Source of the DNA: Lampris incognitus
Lineage: Eukaryota; Chordata; Actinopteri; Lampriformes; Lampridae
NCBI RefSeq assembly: GCF_029633865.1
Contig: NC_079211.1
Location: forward strand, 146,620,067 to 146,684,066
Length of the DNA: 64,000 nt
Direction of reading: 5' to 3'
This document shows positions 22,865 to 33,256 of this stretch, piece by piece (the first letter of the stretch is position 1; each line of letters starts with the position of its first letter). A program made the translations under genes and the position numbers. Below the pieces are notes generated by a model that was not told the DNA's origin, searched no databases, and was given only the letters and a program-made list of their open reading frames with translations.

Positions 22865-23274
22865 AAAAAATGAAATGTTCCTTTAAAACCATATACACTA
22901 CCGTTCAAAAGTTTGGGATCACCCAAACAATTTCGTGTTTTCCATGAAAAGTCACACTTATTCACCACCATATGTTGTGAAATGAATAGAAAATAGAGTC
23001 AAGACATTGACAAGGTTAGAAATAATGATTTGTATTTGAAATAAGATTTTTTTTACATCAAACTTTGCTTTCGTCAAAGAATCCTCCATTTGCAGCAATT
23101 ACAGCATTGCAGACCTTTGGCATTCTAGCTGTTAATTTGTTGAGGTAATCTGGAGAAATTGCACCCCATGCTTCCAGAAGCAGCTCCCACAAGTTGGATT
23201 GGTTGGATGGGCACTTCTTTGAGCAGATTGAGTTTCTGGAGCATCACATTTGTGGGGTCAATTAAATGCTCAAA

Positions 23275-23469
23275 ATGGCCAGAAAAAGAGAACTTTCATC
23301 TGAAACTCGACAGTCTATTCTTGTTCTTAGAAATGAAGGCTATTCCATGCGAGAAATTGCTAAGAAATTGAAGATTTCCTACACCGGTGTGTACTACTCC
23401 CTTCAGAGGACAGCACAAACAGGCTCTAACAGGTACTATTTAATGAAGATGCCAGTTGGGGACCTGTGA
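23275..23469 (+). pseudogene. Tc1 transposase N-terminal fragment (left arm)
   Basis: Starts MARKRELSSETRQSILVLRN and continues through EGYSMREIAKKLKISYTGVY, the first helix-turn-helix DNA-binding subdomain of Tc1-like transposases. Family homology stops after RTAQTGSN, at the arm-loop boundary. The last residues (RYYLMKMPVGDL) come from the loop read backwards. No DDE catalytic domain. Confidence 0.9.
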
Positions 23470-23713
23470 GGCGTCTGTTTCTCAAACTAGAGACTCTAAT
23501 GTACTTATCTTCTTGCTCAGTTGTGCAACGCGGCCTCCCACTTCTTTTTCTACTCTGGTTAGAGCCTGTTTGTGCTGTCCTCTGAAGGGAGTAGTACACA
23601 CCGGTGTAGGAAATCTTCAATTTCTTAGCAATTTCTCGCATGGAATAGCCTTCATTTCTAAGAACAAGAATAGACTGTCGAGTTTCAGATGAAAGTTCTC
23701 TTTTTCTGGCCAT
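23426..23713 (-). pseudogene. Tc1 transposase N-terminal fragment (right arm)
   Basis: Same start as the left-arm copy but on the opposite strand. It stays homologous through the loop: RKRSGRPRCTTEQEDKYIRV (the GRPR AT-hook-like linker) and then RRLTGPQLASSLNSTC. It covers about 95 residues, so both DNA-binding subdomains begin but the catalytic domain is missing. Confidence 0.9.
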
Positions 23714-24094
23714 TTTGAGCATTTAATTGACCCCACAAATGTGATGCTCCAGAAACTCAATCTGCTCAAAGAAGTGCCCATCCAACCAATCCAACTTGTG
23801 GGAGCTGCTTCTGGAAGCGTGGGGTGCAATTTCTCCAGATTACCTCAACAAATTAACAGCTAGAATGCCAAAGGTCTGCAATGCTGTAATTGCTGCAAAT
23901 GGAGGATTCTTTGACGAAAGCAAAGTTTGATGTAAAAAAAATCGTATTTCAAATACAAATCATTATTTCTAACCTTGTCAATGTCCTGACTCTATTTTCT
24001 ATTCATTTCACACCATATGGTGGTGAATAAGTGTGACTTTTCATGGAAAACACAAAATTGTTTGGGTGATCCCAAACTTTTGAACGGTAGTGTA

Positions 24095-24790
24095 CATGCA
24101 ACACGATTTAATAGGTTTAGTCATCAAATAAATGCACACACTGAGTTTGTGGTCACAGTCAAGTAGTCTCATTTAACATTTGGCAGACCTGAAAAACTGT
24201 TCTGTGCAAAACCTATTTGAAGACATAATTGAGATTGCAGGCAGGACTTTTTAAAAAGTAGCCTGAAGAATTCAACCTTATGATAAAATGCGAAAAATAA
24301 AACAGCGTGACTTCCAGCCAGCACATTTAAGGGTGGAAATGGCCATGTCAGAAAGTCAAACATTTGCAAAGACAAAAAGCGTGTTATTCATTTTAATCAC
24401 GGCACATCCAGACTCCTCAGGGGTGAGCGAGGGATCCAGCACAAGGCCCCCAGTGTCGGCCCAACACTGCTCCATTGTGCTCCACCTCATGGAGGATGCA
24501 GGACTCGAGGACGATGTGAGCTACTGTCATCTAGCGGCTGCTGGGACACCACTCAGACTCTCTGGAGTCTGATCTGGCTCTCGCGGTTTCTGCTCCACCA
24601 CGGCGTCCCGATGGTTCACGCAACCGAGGTCACGCTTGGCTTTGTGTGCTCTCACATGAACAGTCAACTTTTACACTTTGTGGAAGAGGTGTTAAACTTT
24701 TATTTTTACATTTTGATCTGAAAACATTCCCGTATGGCTGGGCGATAGTAGAATGGGTTTCCCTGAGAGATCTTTGATTTACAAAATACG
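24095..24790. other. No gene recognised
   Basis: Unique-looking sequence between the foldback element and the L1-like 3' end. No coding signal. Confidence 0.45.
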
Positions 24791-25626
24791 TCAATCAAGA
24801 ATTGTCTGTTTTTTTAAAGAATTTATTTTGTTGGTTTTCCTCATGTACACATAAGTTTACAGTAGAAAACGTAAAGTTGAATTGTCAAGGCTAAGAGAAA
24901 AAAAATCAACTTGATAAAGGTAATAATATCCCGAGACCAGTCCCCCCCATTCCTTCCACCAGACAAGGGCCATAATAGAGGCAATGGAGTCAGAAAGGAA
25001 AAGAAATGAAAAAAATTAAATTAAAAAAATAATAATATCTATACATACACACATACACATAGATAAATGAAAAAAGTACAAGTAAGAAAAAACAGTAGTG
25101 ACAATAGTAATTATAAAATGAAGAAAGATGAAGAAAGGGGTACAATTGGAGAAATAAACACATGTACACAATATTACCGGAACATTCAAAACATCATCAC
25201 AATGACAGACTGTGGAATATTACCCATGTAATTCCTGAAACCGGCCCAGTAATTTTCAAAGAGATGTGGTTTTCTTATGAGATTAAACATAATTTTTTCT
25301 GAAGCCATGTACGATGAAATTTCTTTACGCCACATAGAATTAGGAGGGGGGTCTGCACGCTTCCATAACAAAGCAATACATTTATTACCAGCAATCATGG
25401 CCAGCTTGACGAACCGCACCATTTTTCTTTCGTCAAGTGGGATGTCAGATGTGTCGCCTCGTAAGATTAATTTAGGGGATCTCAAATCCAGTGATCTCTT
25501 TAAGAATGTCCAATATTGAGCCCTAGTAAAGATTTATTTTATTTCATTCCCAGAACATATGAATAAGGTTACTTGTCTCTGTTTTGCATCTCGGGCAAAG
25601 ATCTGAAATTGAGTCATTTATTATCC
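24791..25626 (-). mobile_element. L1/Tx1-like LINE: ORF2 C-terminus and 3' UTR
   Basis: The minus strand reads SDLCPRCKTETSNLIHMFWE, which holds the Cys-rich motif near the ORF2 C-terminus. After a frameshift it reads DLRSPKLILRGDTSDIPLDE, RKMVRFVKLAMIAGNKCIA and FENYWAGFRNYMGN. The A-T rich 3' UTR extends to about 24791. It belongs to the same element as 26758-29440; the piece between was inverted. Confidence 0.82.
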
Positions 25627-25636
25627 TATGGAGTCT

Positions 25637-25753
25637 CCATCCATCCATTATCTGAACCGCTTATCCTGCTCTCAGCGTCGCGGGGATGCTGGAGCCTATC
25701 CCAGCAGTCATTGGGTGGCAGGCGGGAGACACCCTGGACAGGCCGCCAGTCAT
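25637..25753 (-). mobile_element. V-SINE 3' part at inversion edge
   Basis: Minus-strand (ATGG)n tail and 3' body only. The base run beside its tail (25627-25636) is the reverse complement of AGACTCCATA, the sequence just before the V-SINE head at 26357. This half-duplication is explained by an inversion. Confidence 0.85.
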
Positions 25754-26346
25754 GTCATACTCTGAAATATGGTAGTGATAACCCATTTACCAAACACACA
25801 GCCAGAATTTGGTTTGACATTCAGACACATCTTAATGATGTTATTGTAGTTCACAGTAATACGCCCTTCCACGCTAACCCTGCTTTGGCAAATGCACTTA
25901 GAGATGGCATAACCAAGATGAGGTTCATCCGGGGAATAAAAAAATGTAGGGACCTTTATGATAATAAAACTTGTATGACCTTTGAACAGCTTTGTAGAGC
26001 CTTCCACCTCCCTACTACTCATTTCTTCAAATACTTGCAGATTACACACTATGTCAGCACACGTCAGGGAGGACACTTCCCTTTACTAAAGCCCCTCCCA
26101 ATCAATGATATTCTAAAAGGTATCACACAACCCAAAGGCATCTTATCCTTAACTTATATTAGAATCTTGGTCTTCACAGAGACTAAACCCCTAAACAATA
26201 GGATAAAATGGGAGCAAGACCTAAATTATACCTTTGAAGAAAACGAATGGGAATCGCTTGGTGAGAAGGCGCTCAACTTCTCGTATAACAGCCGCCATAA
26301 TCTTTTGCAGTTCAACATTATTCACAGAACCTATTTTACACCAGAA
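25754..26346 (+). pseudogene. L1 ORF2 segment in inverted orientation
   Basis: A plus-strand frame reads NPFTKHTARIWFDIQTHLND, NALRDGITKMRFIRG, MTFEQLCRAFHLPTTHFFKY and PLNNRIKWEQDLNYTFEENE to FNIIHRTYFTPERLHR. This is the region of L1-type ORF2 between the thumb and the Cys-rich C-terminus. The flanking L1 parts are on the minus strand. Turning this piece round would restore the normal domain order, so it is the same element, internally inverted. Confidence 0.82.
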
Positions 26347-26356
26347 AGACTCCATA

Positions 26357-26757
26357 GGCGGCACAGTGGCGCAGTGGTTAGCACGGTTGCCTGACAGCAT
26401 GAAGGTCCTAGGTTCGAGCCCTGGGGTAGTCCAACCTTGGTGGGTCATCCCGGGTCGTCCTCTGTGTGGAGTTTGCATGTTCTCCCCGTGTCTGCCTGGG
26501 TTTCCTCTGGGGGCTCAGATTTCCTCCCACAGTCCAAAGACATGTAGGTCAGGTGAATCGGCCATACTAAATTGTCCCTAGGTATGAATGTGTGTGGGGG
26601 GGTGGGATTGTGTGTGTGGGCTCTGTGATGGCCTGGCGGCCTGTCCAGGGTGTCTCTCCGCCTGCCGCCCAATGATTGCTGGATTGGAAATAGGCTCTAG
26701 CATCCCCGTGACCCTGAGAGCAGGATAAGCGGTTCAGATAATGGATGGATGGATGGG
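26357..26757 (+). mobile_element. V-SINE, full length, at inversion edge
   Basis: Complete head (GTGGCGCAGTGGTTAGCACG; GGTTCGAGCCCTGG), core, body and (ATGG)n tail. Its left flank is AGACTCCATA (26347-26356), but its right flank is GGTTAACTGG, so its own duplication partner is not adjacent. Confidence 0.92.
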
Positions 26758-29440
26758 GTTAACTGGCTCTGTCTCCCAGAGCCATAACGCCCTGAACTGA
26801 GCCAGCTGGTAATACAGCTGAAAGTCAGGGAGTTTTAATCCTCCATGCTGGGGGGGTAGTGTAAAGAGTTTTGATTTTTATTCTACGGACCTTCCTCCTC
26901 CAGATGAATGTTGATATTATCCTCTGCAGTTTTTTGAAGACATTCTTATGTATAGGTATGGGGAGGGATTGAAACAAGTAAATACGTCACTTTAGGTAGG
27001 ACATTCATCTTGATACAGTTTACTCGCCCAATCAAAGAAATTGGTAACTGCATCCATCTGTCCAGGTCCTTCTCCACCTTTTTAAGCAGTACGTCATGGT
27101 TTAGGGAGAAAATTTTATCTAACTGGTTAGGGATCTTTAAGCCCAAATATGTTATGAAGTGAGTGTTTCACTGAAAGGGAAAGTTGGTCCTTGAGGTCTT
27201 TTCTGCTAAAGAATTAAGTGGCATGGCCACACTTTTTTGTCCATTAATCTTATATCTGGAAATCACACCATATTTAAGCAAGAGATCTGTGAGGGCAGCC
27301 ATGGATGAATCTAAGTTGGAAAGAAACAAAATTATGTCATCTGTATACAGAGAAATTATGTTTCTCGTCCCCCACTGTGACCCTAGGGATAGAGTTATGC
27401 GACCTCACTGCAACAGCAAGAGGTTCAATTGCTAGCGTGAAGAGTAGGGGGGAGAGGGGGCAACCCTGTCTGGTGCCGCATGATAGGGGAAAGGGTGGCG
27501 ATATAACTGCATTGGTCTGTATTCTAGCAAAAGGGTTAAGATAAAGTATGTGTGTCAACCTTAGTATAGTATATGGCACGAAATTCATTCTGCAAAGGAC
27601 CGTGAAGAGAAATTGCCACTCTACGTGGTCAAAAGACTACACCGCATCTAGTGAGATAGCTATGATTGGTTTTTCTATGGATTTGGCACAGTGCAGTATG
27701 TTAAGGAATCTCTTTATGTTGTCTATTAAGGAACTGTTCTGTATGAATCCAGTCTGGCCTGTACTGATGAGTGCAGGGATTACTCTCCCAAACCGTATAT
27801 TCAGATGACAAAAGTGAGATTGGCTATATGATTTGCACAGATCAGGGTCCTTCCCTGATTTTGGTAAAACTATAATAAGGGCCTGCTCCAGGGTTTCAGG
27901 TAACCGGTTATTTACTATGGAATGATTGAACATGTCTAGAAGAGGGTCTATTAGTTTATTAGCAAATGTTTTGAAGAAAACTATTGAGAATCCATCAGGC
28001 CCTGGAGCTTTACTCGAGGGCAATTGCACCATGGCATCTAATACCTCTTGTTTGGTTATCTCACGATTGAGATTTCCTTTCATTGTTTCTAATAGTTTAG
28101 GGATATATAGAAATAGTTTAGGGATATCTAGAAATTCAGACATGTCCCGTGTCTTCTCACCCAGTGAGGAGTAAAGAGATTTGTAGAAGTCTAAGAAGAT
28201 TTGATTTATGAGCGTTGGGTTGCGGACCAACTCCCCCTGTCACACCGCTTAATGGCTGGAATACGTCTAGCTGCTTCCTCCCTTCTTATCTGCCGTGCTA
28301 ACAATTTCCCTGCTGTATCGCCTTGTTCATAATGTTGTTTCAGCCGAGCCATGCGTTCTTCACCTCCTGTGTAGTAATAGTCTTATATTCCGTCTCTTTG
28401 ATAATCAACTGATCTAAAATTGTCTGTGATTGTGACTGAAAATGTTGCTTTTTCAAGTTCTTTAATGTCCTTCTCTAAAGAGTTTAATTTGAATTGATAT
28501 TGTTTTTTTTCCCAGGAAGAGTAACTAATTATGGTACCTCTTATATAAGCTTTGAGGGCCTCCCAAACGATACATGGAGAAGCAGTTTCTGTTTGACATT
28601 AGGTACCGGTCCAGGTGTTCATTAATTAATTTGCTATAGGCCCTGTCATTGACTAGGTGGTTGGGGAATGGCCAACATTTTGGAGTTTGTATGGGGGTCC
28701 TTAATAGCCATTTGAAGCGAAAGGGGTGTGTGGTCTGAGCGTGTCTTGGCTAGATATTCACAGTATGATACAAGGTGGGGTTTTGCTGCGTGAATAAATA
28801 AGGTATCAGTCCTAGAGTAGCTGCTGTGCATATGCGAGTAGAAGCTATATTCACGTTGAGATTTATGTCCTTCCTGCCAAATACCGAGTAAAGATAGGTG
28901 TAAAAGTTCTTGTTTTAAGGGTTTTAGCTGCTGAAGTTTAAGGTTTAGGAGTGGAGGAGGACCTGTTCATAATTACCAGATTGAAATCGCCACCAATTAT
29001 AAACTCCGTGGGGGCGCATGATACTTTAAAGAAGAGATTCACATAGAACTTAGGGTCGTCTTGGTTTGGTCCATAGATGTTAAGCATAGTGATCAGTTGA
29101 TCTCCAATATGCCCCCTGACTAAAATATATCTGCCCTCCCTATCCTTCTCAACCTGTTCTGCTTAGAAGGGAACCCCTTTCCCTATCAGAATAGCCCCCC
29201 CCCCGCCCGCGCGCACACACGCACACACGCACGCGAGAGGTAAAAGAGGAATAAAATATTTGGCCTTGCCATTGTTTCTCTAATTTGCAATGCTCTGTGT
29301 CATATAGGTGAGACTCGTGTAGATAAACCACATCAATTGTATGCCTTCTGAGGAAGCAGAGGATTTTACGTCGCTTGGTCAGTTGGTTAAGTCCGTTAGT
29401 GTTCCAGCTTAAAAACATATGGCTGCGCACATATGAGTGT
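26758..29440 (-). pseudogene. L1/Tx1-like LINE ORF2 (endonuclease and RT)
   Basis: The minus-strand order starts at about 29430 with SWNTNGLNQLTKRRKILCFL (APE-type endonuclease start). An RT region follows from about 28230: IFLDFYKSLYSSLGEKTRD, LPSSKAPGPDGFSIVFFKTF, PKSGKDPDLC and TGFIQNSSLIDNIKRFLNIL. Next come RQGCPLSPLLFTLAIEPLAV and GRVNCIKMNVLPKVTYLL (thumb), then LKLPDFQLYYQLAQFRALW. The catalytic YADD is broken by loss of two bases in the Ala codon (27335-27349). The endonuclease middle is disturbed by a CA/CG-rich tract at 29195-29235. ORF2 nicks target DNA and copies LINE RNA; this copy cannot. Confidence 0.85.
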
Positions 29441-29759
29441 TATGGATGCAGTTGGTAGGTCACAGCAACTACAATTATAGCGTGACAACTGAAAACATGG
29501 TTTGGCTGTACCATGCATGAGAGGTAGCTCGAATAAAAAAGGAGGCATGAAAATAAATTTTTAAAAAAAATCAAAGAAGTATAAGAATATTGGTGAGTCA
29601 ATTTCAAATAAAAGAATTGCCCTGTGTGCTACCCCCCCCTCCAAACCCACCCACCCCGTAAGAGCGGAAACTGGCCTATTTCTTCCCGGTGTCATGCGTA
29701 GTAACAGCCTACACTACCCTAGCAGGTGAAACTAGGCTGCCTAAATTAGGTCAGAATAG

Positions 29760-29909
29760 TGTAACGTGCATGGATAAGAAGACACGCTGACCGGCGGGTC
29801 TGACCCTTTAGTCTAGCGGTTAGCGACGTATCCTGCGGTGCGGGCGATACGGGTTCGCTTCCCGGCCGCGGCAGTTCCTGTGGTTGCGGTGTCCCCCGAA
29901 TTCGCTACA
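29760..29909 (+). mobile_element. Solo LTR with tRNA-like boxes (second copy)
   Basis: Same family as 6048-6204. It starts TGTAACGTGCATGGATAAGA and ends AATTCGCTACA. A box TAGTCTAGCGGTTAGCG and B box GGGTTCGCTTCCCGG are well preserved, and GTATCCTGCGGTGCGGGCG lies between them. No clear 4-5-bp target duplication is left. It sits between the ORF1 and ORF2 remnants of the L1-like element. Confidence 0.6.
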
Positions 29910-29999
29910 GTATTTATTCAGCAAGTTGGAATAACTCATCAGCAACGAAAGAACAGCCAATTAAGAAGCACTTAGTACGCGTCCGTCCATGATGCCCAA

Positions 30000-30480
30000 A
30001 GGACATCCGTGTGCGTCGTTCAAGTTCCTGATCAAAAAGGGTCCGTGACAGTCGCGGCGTCAAGCCAGCACTTCCGGGTGGTGTTTCCCCAGGTAATTCT
30101 CTGCCGACCCCGGAGAGGAGACGTTTTTGTTTCCTTGTGGAGAGCGGTGGACGCGGTATCTCGGAATATCGTCATATCGGGAGTCGCCGGATTTTCGTCA
30201 CGTATGCGAAGCGAAGCAGACGGATCACCGGGGCCCCCGGGCGGCCGCCTTCATCGGGACGCCGCTGGAGTGTACGGTGAGCCCGCTCTTATCTCAGTCG
30301 AGTCCCCGGTCTGTAGGCCTAGTATTTTCGGGAGCCATTCTTGTAGGAAGGCGATTGCGTTTTCCCTCTCAACTCCGCTCTGGAAAGCCAACCAGCCCTA
30401 GATTTTGCCTTCTCGCCCTGTTTGCCGAAGCGTTAAGCTTTTCCTTTAGATCGTTAGTTTCTCCCGCCATTTAAAAAAAA
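30000..30480 (-). pseudogene. L1/Tx1-like LINE ORF1 N-terminal remnant
   Basis: The minus strand begins at ATG 30471 with MAGETNDLKEKLNASANRAR, then RQNLGLVGFPE. After a frameshift it reads ENAIAFLQEWLPKILGLQ, the ORF1 segment around the RNA-recognition domain. It is followed by broken frames. It lies just upstream of ORF2 on the same strand, as in a normal L1 layout. Confidence 0.65.
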
Positions 30481-30676
30481 AAAGGTGTAGTCATCGAGAG
30501 GTTGGGGTGCGAAGTTGAGGCCTTGCGTGTAGCTTGTCTCGGTTGTCACAAGTGGTTCCACCGAGTCAGGTAATAACGGTCAACTTGTGGGTCCAACAAG
30601 GTTTGAATTGTGTTGACCCGCTTTGTTCATTTCCTCAAGAAGCTTCGGCGTTAGCTTGGGTCGGGTTCATGCTAGC

Positions 30677-31278
30677 CAGTGTTTCTCAACCGGGGTCCGC
30701 GGACCCCTAGTGGTCCGTGGTGTAATTGCAAGGGGTCCGTGAAAATAAATATCTTTTAAAAAAATCCTATGACATTTATAGAAATAGGATTATTTTACTC
30801 AAATGTGACTGAGACCTTTATCTACCTAAACTATAAAGGGTAACAGGACTTTTTTCTCTAATTACATCTGTTTCACAAGTGTAATTTATTGTATTTTAAT
30901 AAGAGATCTTGCTCCCGTTTGCATTGTTAAAAGTTACTGCATAAAAATTCTGTTGTTACATATATCTGAAAGTTACTGCATAAGAATTCTGTTTTGTTAC
31001 ACATATCTGGGAGTTACTGAATACATATCCTGTTTTGTTACATATATCTGAAAGTTACTGCATAAGAGTTCTGTTTTGTTAACTATATCTAAGTTACAAC
31101 TGAAAGCTCTTATTTTTGCCCCAAAGAGTGAATAAATGCTATACTGCAATTTAAAATTCAGTTTCTACTGTTTCTATCAAATTGCAACCCCCCTCCCCCA
31201 AGATCAGGTGGAGGGGTCCTCAGGGTAGATCAAAAATACGCAGGGGGTCCAGGACCCCAAAAAGGTTGAGAACCACTG
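30677..31278. mobile_element. hAT-type MITE, short copy
   Basis: The left end CAGTGTTTCTCAACCGGGGT mirrors the right end GGTTGAGAACCACTG. The interior is non-coding, rich in GGGGTCC...GGACCCC stem-forming motifs near both ends. No matching 8-bp duplication remains at this locus, but the second copy (43130-44804) has a perfect one. Confidence 0.82.
30931..31092. repeat. Four-unit precursor of the 41-bp minisatellite
   Basis: Four diverged units of AGTTACTGCATAAGAATTCT-type followed by GTTTTGTTACATATATCTGA. The third unit has the CTGAATACATAT variant that was amplified in the 43-kb copy. Confidence 0.88.
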
Positions 31279-31284
31279 CCCTAA

Positions 31285-31440
31285 AAACCCTTTAACAGGG
31301 AGAAAGAATAGGACGAAACCCCAGGGAGAGCAACAGAGGAGGATCTCTCTCCCAAGACGGACAGCGTGCAGTGGATGTTGTGTTCACACAATTTACACAA
31401 TACAACAGTGAAAGAGGATAACACAATTATAATGGAGTTA
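31285..31440 (-). mobile_element. L2-type LINE 3' UTR fragment
   Basis: Reverse complement of the 20.5-kb 3' UTR type: GAGGATCTCTCTCCCAAGAC and the run of ACACAATTTACACAATAC. It abuts the hAT-type MITE. Confidence 0.6.
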
Positions 31441-31449
31441 TAAAATATG

Positions 31450-31578
31450 TGGCCCTGTGATGGCCTGGTGGCCTGTCCGGGGTGTCTCCCCCGCCTGCCG
31501 CCCAGTGACTGCTGGGATAGGCTCCAGCGTCCCCGCCACCCTGAGAGCAGGATAAGCGGTTTGGATCATGGCTGGATG
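31450..31578 (+). mobile_element. V-SINE 3' fragment
   Basis: GGCCCTGTGATGGCCTGGTG to GGATAAGCGGTTTGGATCAT with a short tail. Head and core are missing. Confidence 0.85.
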
Positions 31579-31639
31579 AAGAATACTCAGATAGCATCTA
31601 GATGTGGGCCAAAGTTGTTCAGACACATATTTTCTTGAA

Positions 31640-32340
31640 GTTTAATTTCCCTCTCAAATTATATTCCCCTTCTCTATCTGAGAATATTTTTTTGTGTATT
31701 ACTCGGTAGTAGATTGTTTCTTGCTTTGAACATTATTTGTGCTGTGTTAAATTCTACTAAATCCCTGAACTTCAAGGCACTTGACTTTAAAAATAGGTTG
31801 TTGGTGTGTTCACTATATCCTAAATTATTAACTATCCTTATGGCTCTTTTTTGTAGTATACATAATGGTTGTAGGTTGGTTTTGTAGGTGTTACCCCATA
31901 TCTCCACACAGTAGTTCAGATATGGTAAAATAAATTTAAAAAATACAGAATGTGCAATGATTTATGATCCAGAATGTGACTTGGTTTTCTCATGACTGCA
32001 ATGCTCCTTGCCAGTTTTGCTCGCACATATGTTATGTGAGGTTTCCAGCACATTTTGTGGTCTAGTATCACACCTAGAAATTTATATTCATATACTCTTT
32101 CTAGTTGGATATTGTCTATCAGTACTTTTACTTTGGTATTTATTAAGGGATTTCCTAACAACATAAACGTTGTTTTTTTCCATTTCTATTGTGGTCACCT
32201 CCAAAAGCTGCTGTAAATTCTCACCAGAACAAAATATATTCATGTCATCAGCAAATAGAACAAATTTCAATATTTTTGATATCTTGCATGTGTCATTTAA
32301 ATACAGAATGTACAGTTTTGGACCTAAAACCGACCCCTGA
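31640..32340 (-). pseudogene. L2/jockey-like LINE RT, C-terminal half
   Basis: Minus-strand frames: KFVLFADDMNIFCSGENLQQ (catalytic FADD intact), YEYKFLGVILDHKMCWKPHI, then EIWGNTYKTNLQPLCILQKR and ALKFRDLVEFNTAQIMFKAR. This is the RT palm end, thumb and C-terminal region of a common fish LINE. Frameshifts separate the three pieces and the N-terminal half is missing. Possibly the same family as the 47.2-kb fragment. Confidence 0.78.
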
Positions 32341-32374
32341 CGTACACCACAAGTAATGGACCCTTAATTCAAAG

Positions 32375-33108
32375 TTTGGTGGTATTAACCATCAGAACCT
32401 ACTATATTGCCGGTTTCTTCCCACTGCATCTGAATCTGTTAAAGCTAAAATGCTTAATGTGTGGTCAGTCACCAACAAAACCGTTATTTTAAATGGTTTT
32501 ATTATTACTGAGTACCTTGATTTCTTATTTCTGACAGTCACGGTTAAGACCAAGTGATCACAGCTAGCTGAATCAACTTTGTCTTCCAAATTATGTATTC
32601 TTCAGCTCCCCTAGGGTAAGTGGCCATGGCGGAGGCCTTGCAGTAATTTTCAAAAATCAGTATAAGTGCAGCCTTATTTCTATTAATAACTTAGCAGGTT
32701 TTGAGGTAATGATGTTCAAAATTGACTCTGTCATTCCAGTTCTCTATATTGTTATTTATTGACCCCCAACTTTTAACCCTGTGTTTTACTGGGTTTTTTT
32801 TTTTTTTTTACTGAATTTTCAGGCTTCTTGGCCTCCGTGGTTCTTAAGTACGATAAAATTATGCTCGTTGGAGATTTTAACTTTCAGGTTGACAATAACT
32901 CAAATCATGCTGCAACCAAGTTTTTAAATATTACTGATTCCTACAATTTTATCCAAGATATGCATGGTCCAACCTACAACTGTTTTTACGCTTGGTTTGA
33001 CTCTAAACAGTCTCTCCATTAGAGATCTTGCTGTCTCTGACCATAGGTGTATCCTGCTTAATACAGTTTTCCAAGCTACTATAAAACCTCATCAGTAAAA
33101 GGTATAGT
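32375..33108 (+). pseudogene. L2/Maui-type LINE endonuclease region
   Basis: The plus strand reads SGHGGGLAVIFKNQYKCSLI and then, after a poly-T tract, ASVVLKYDKIMLVGDFNFQV, NNSNHAATKFLNITDSYNFI and MHGPTYN. GDFNFQVDN is the endonuclease Asp/Asn motif. Stops are frequent. This is the 5'-most visible part of one L2 copy that resumes at 33257, 40554, 41567 and 42297. Confidence 0.82.
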
Positions 33109-33256
33109 CCATCCATCCATCCATTGTCTTAACCACTGAACCTGCTCTCAGGGTTGCGGGGATGCAGGAACCTTTTCCAGCAGTCATGGGCAGCAGGCGG
33201 GGAGACACCCTGGACAGGCCGCCAGGCCATCACAGGGCCGACACACACACACACCA
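33109..33256 (-). mobile_element. V-SINE inserted in the L2 copy
   Basis: Minus-strand tail (CCATCCATCCATCC) and 3' body to CACAGGGCC, then a CA run. Head and core are missing. Confidence 0.85.

Larger units (their letters stand above)
22896..24092. mobile_element. Palindromic Tc1-derived foldback element, copy 1
   Basis: A 1,197-bp element: left arm 22896-23430, loop 23431-23557 and right arm 23558-24092. The arms are both 535 bp and inverted copies with only a handful of mismatches. TA dinucleotides lie on both sides (22894-22895 and 24093-24094), the Tc1/mariner target duplication, and the ends read CACTACCGTTCAAAAGTTTG. Each arm holds, outside, the last roughly 55 codons of a Tc1-type transposase (ending NGGFFDESKV) reading outward. 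Inside, it holds the transposase 5' end reading toward the centre. The catalytic middle of the gene is absent. A second copy of identical length is at 38897-40093. Confidence 0.93.

Noticed and set aside
26380..26425. tRNA gene in V-SINE heads
   Set aside because: A and B boxes are present, but no cloverleaf with a proper acceptor stem; these are SINE heads repeated many times.
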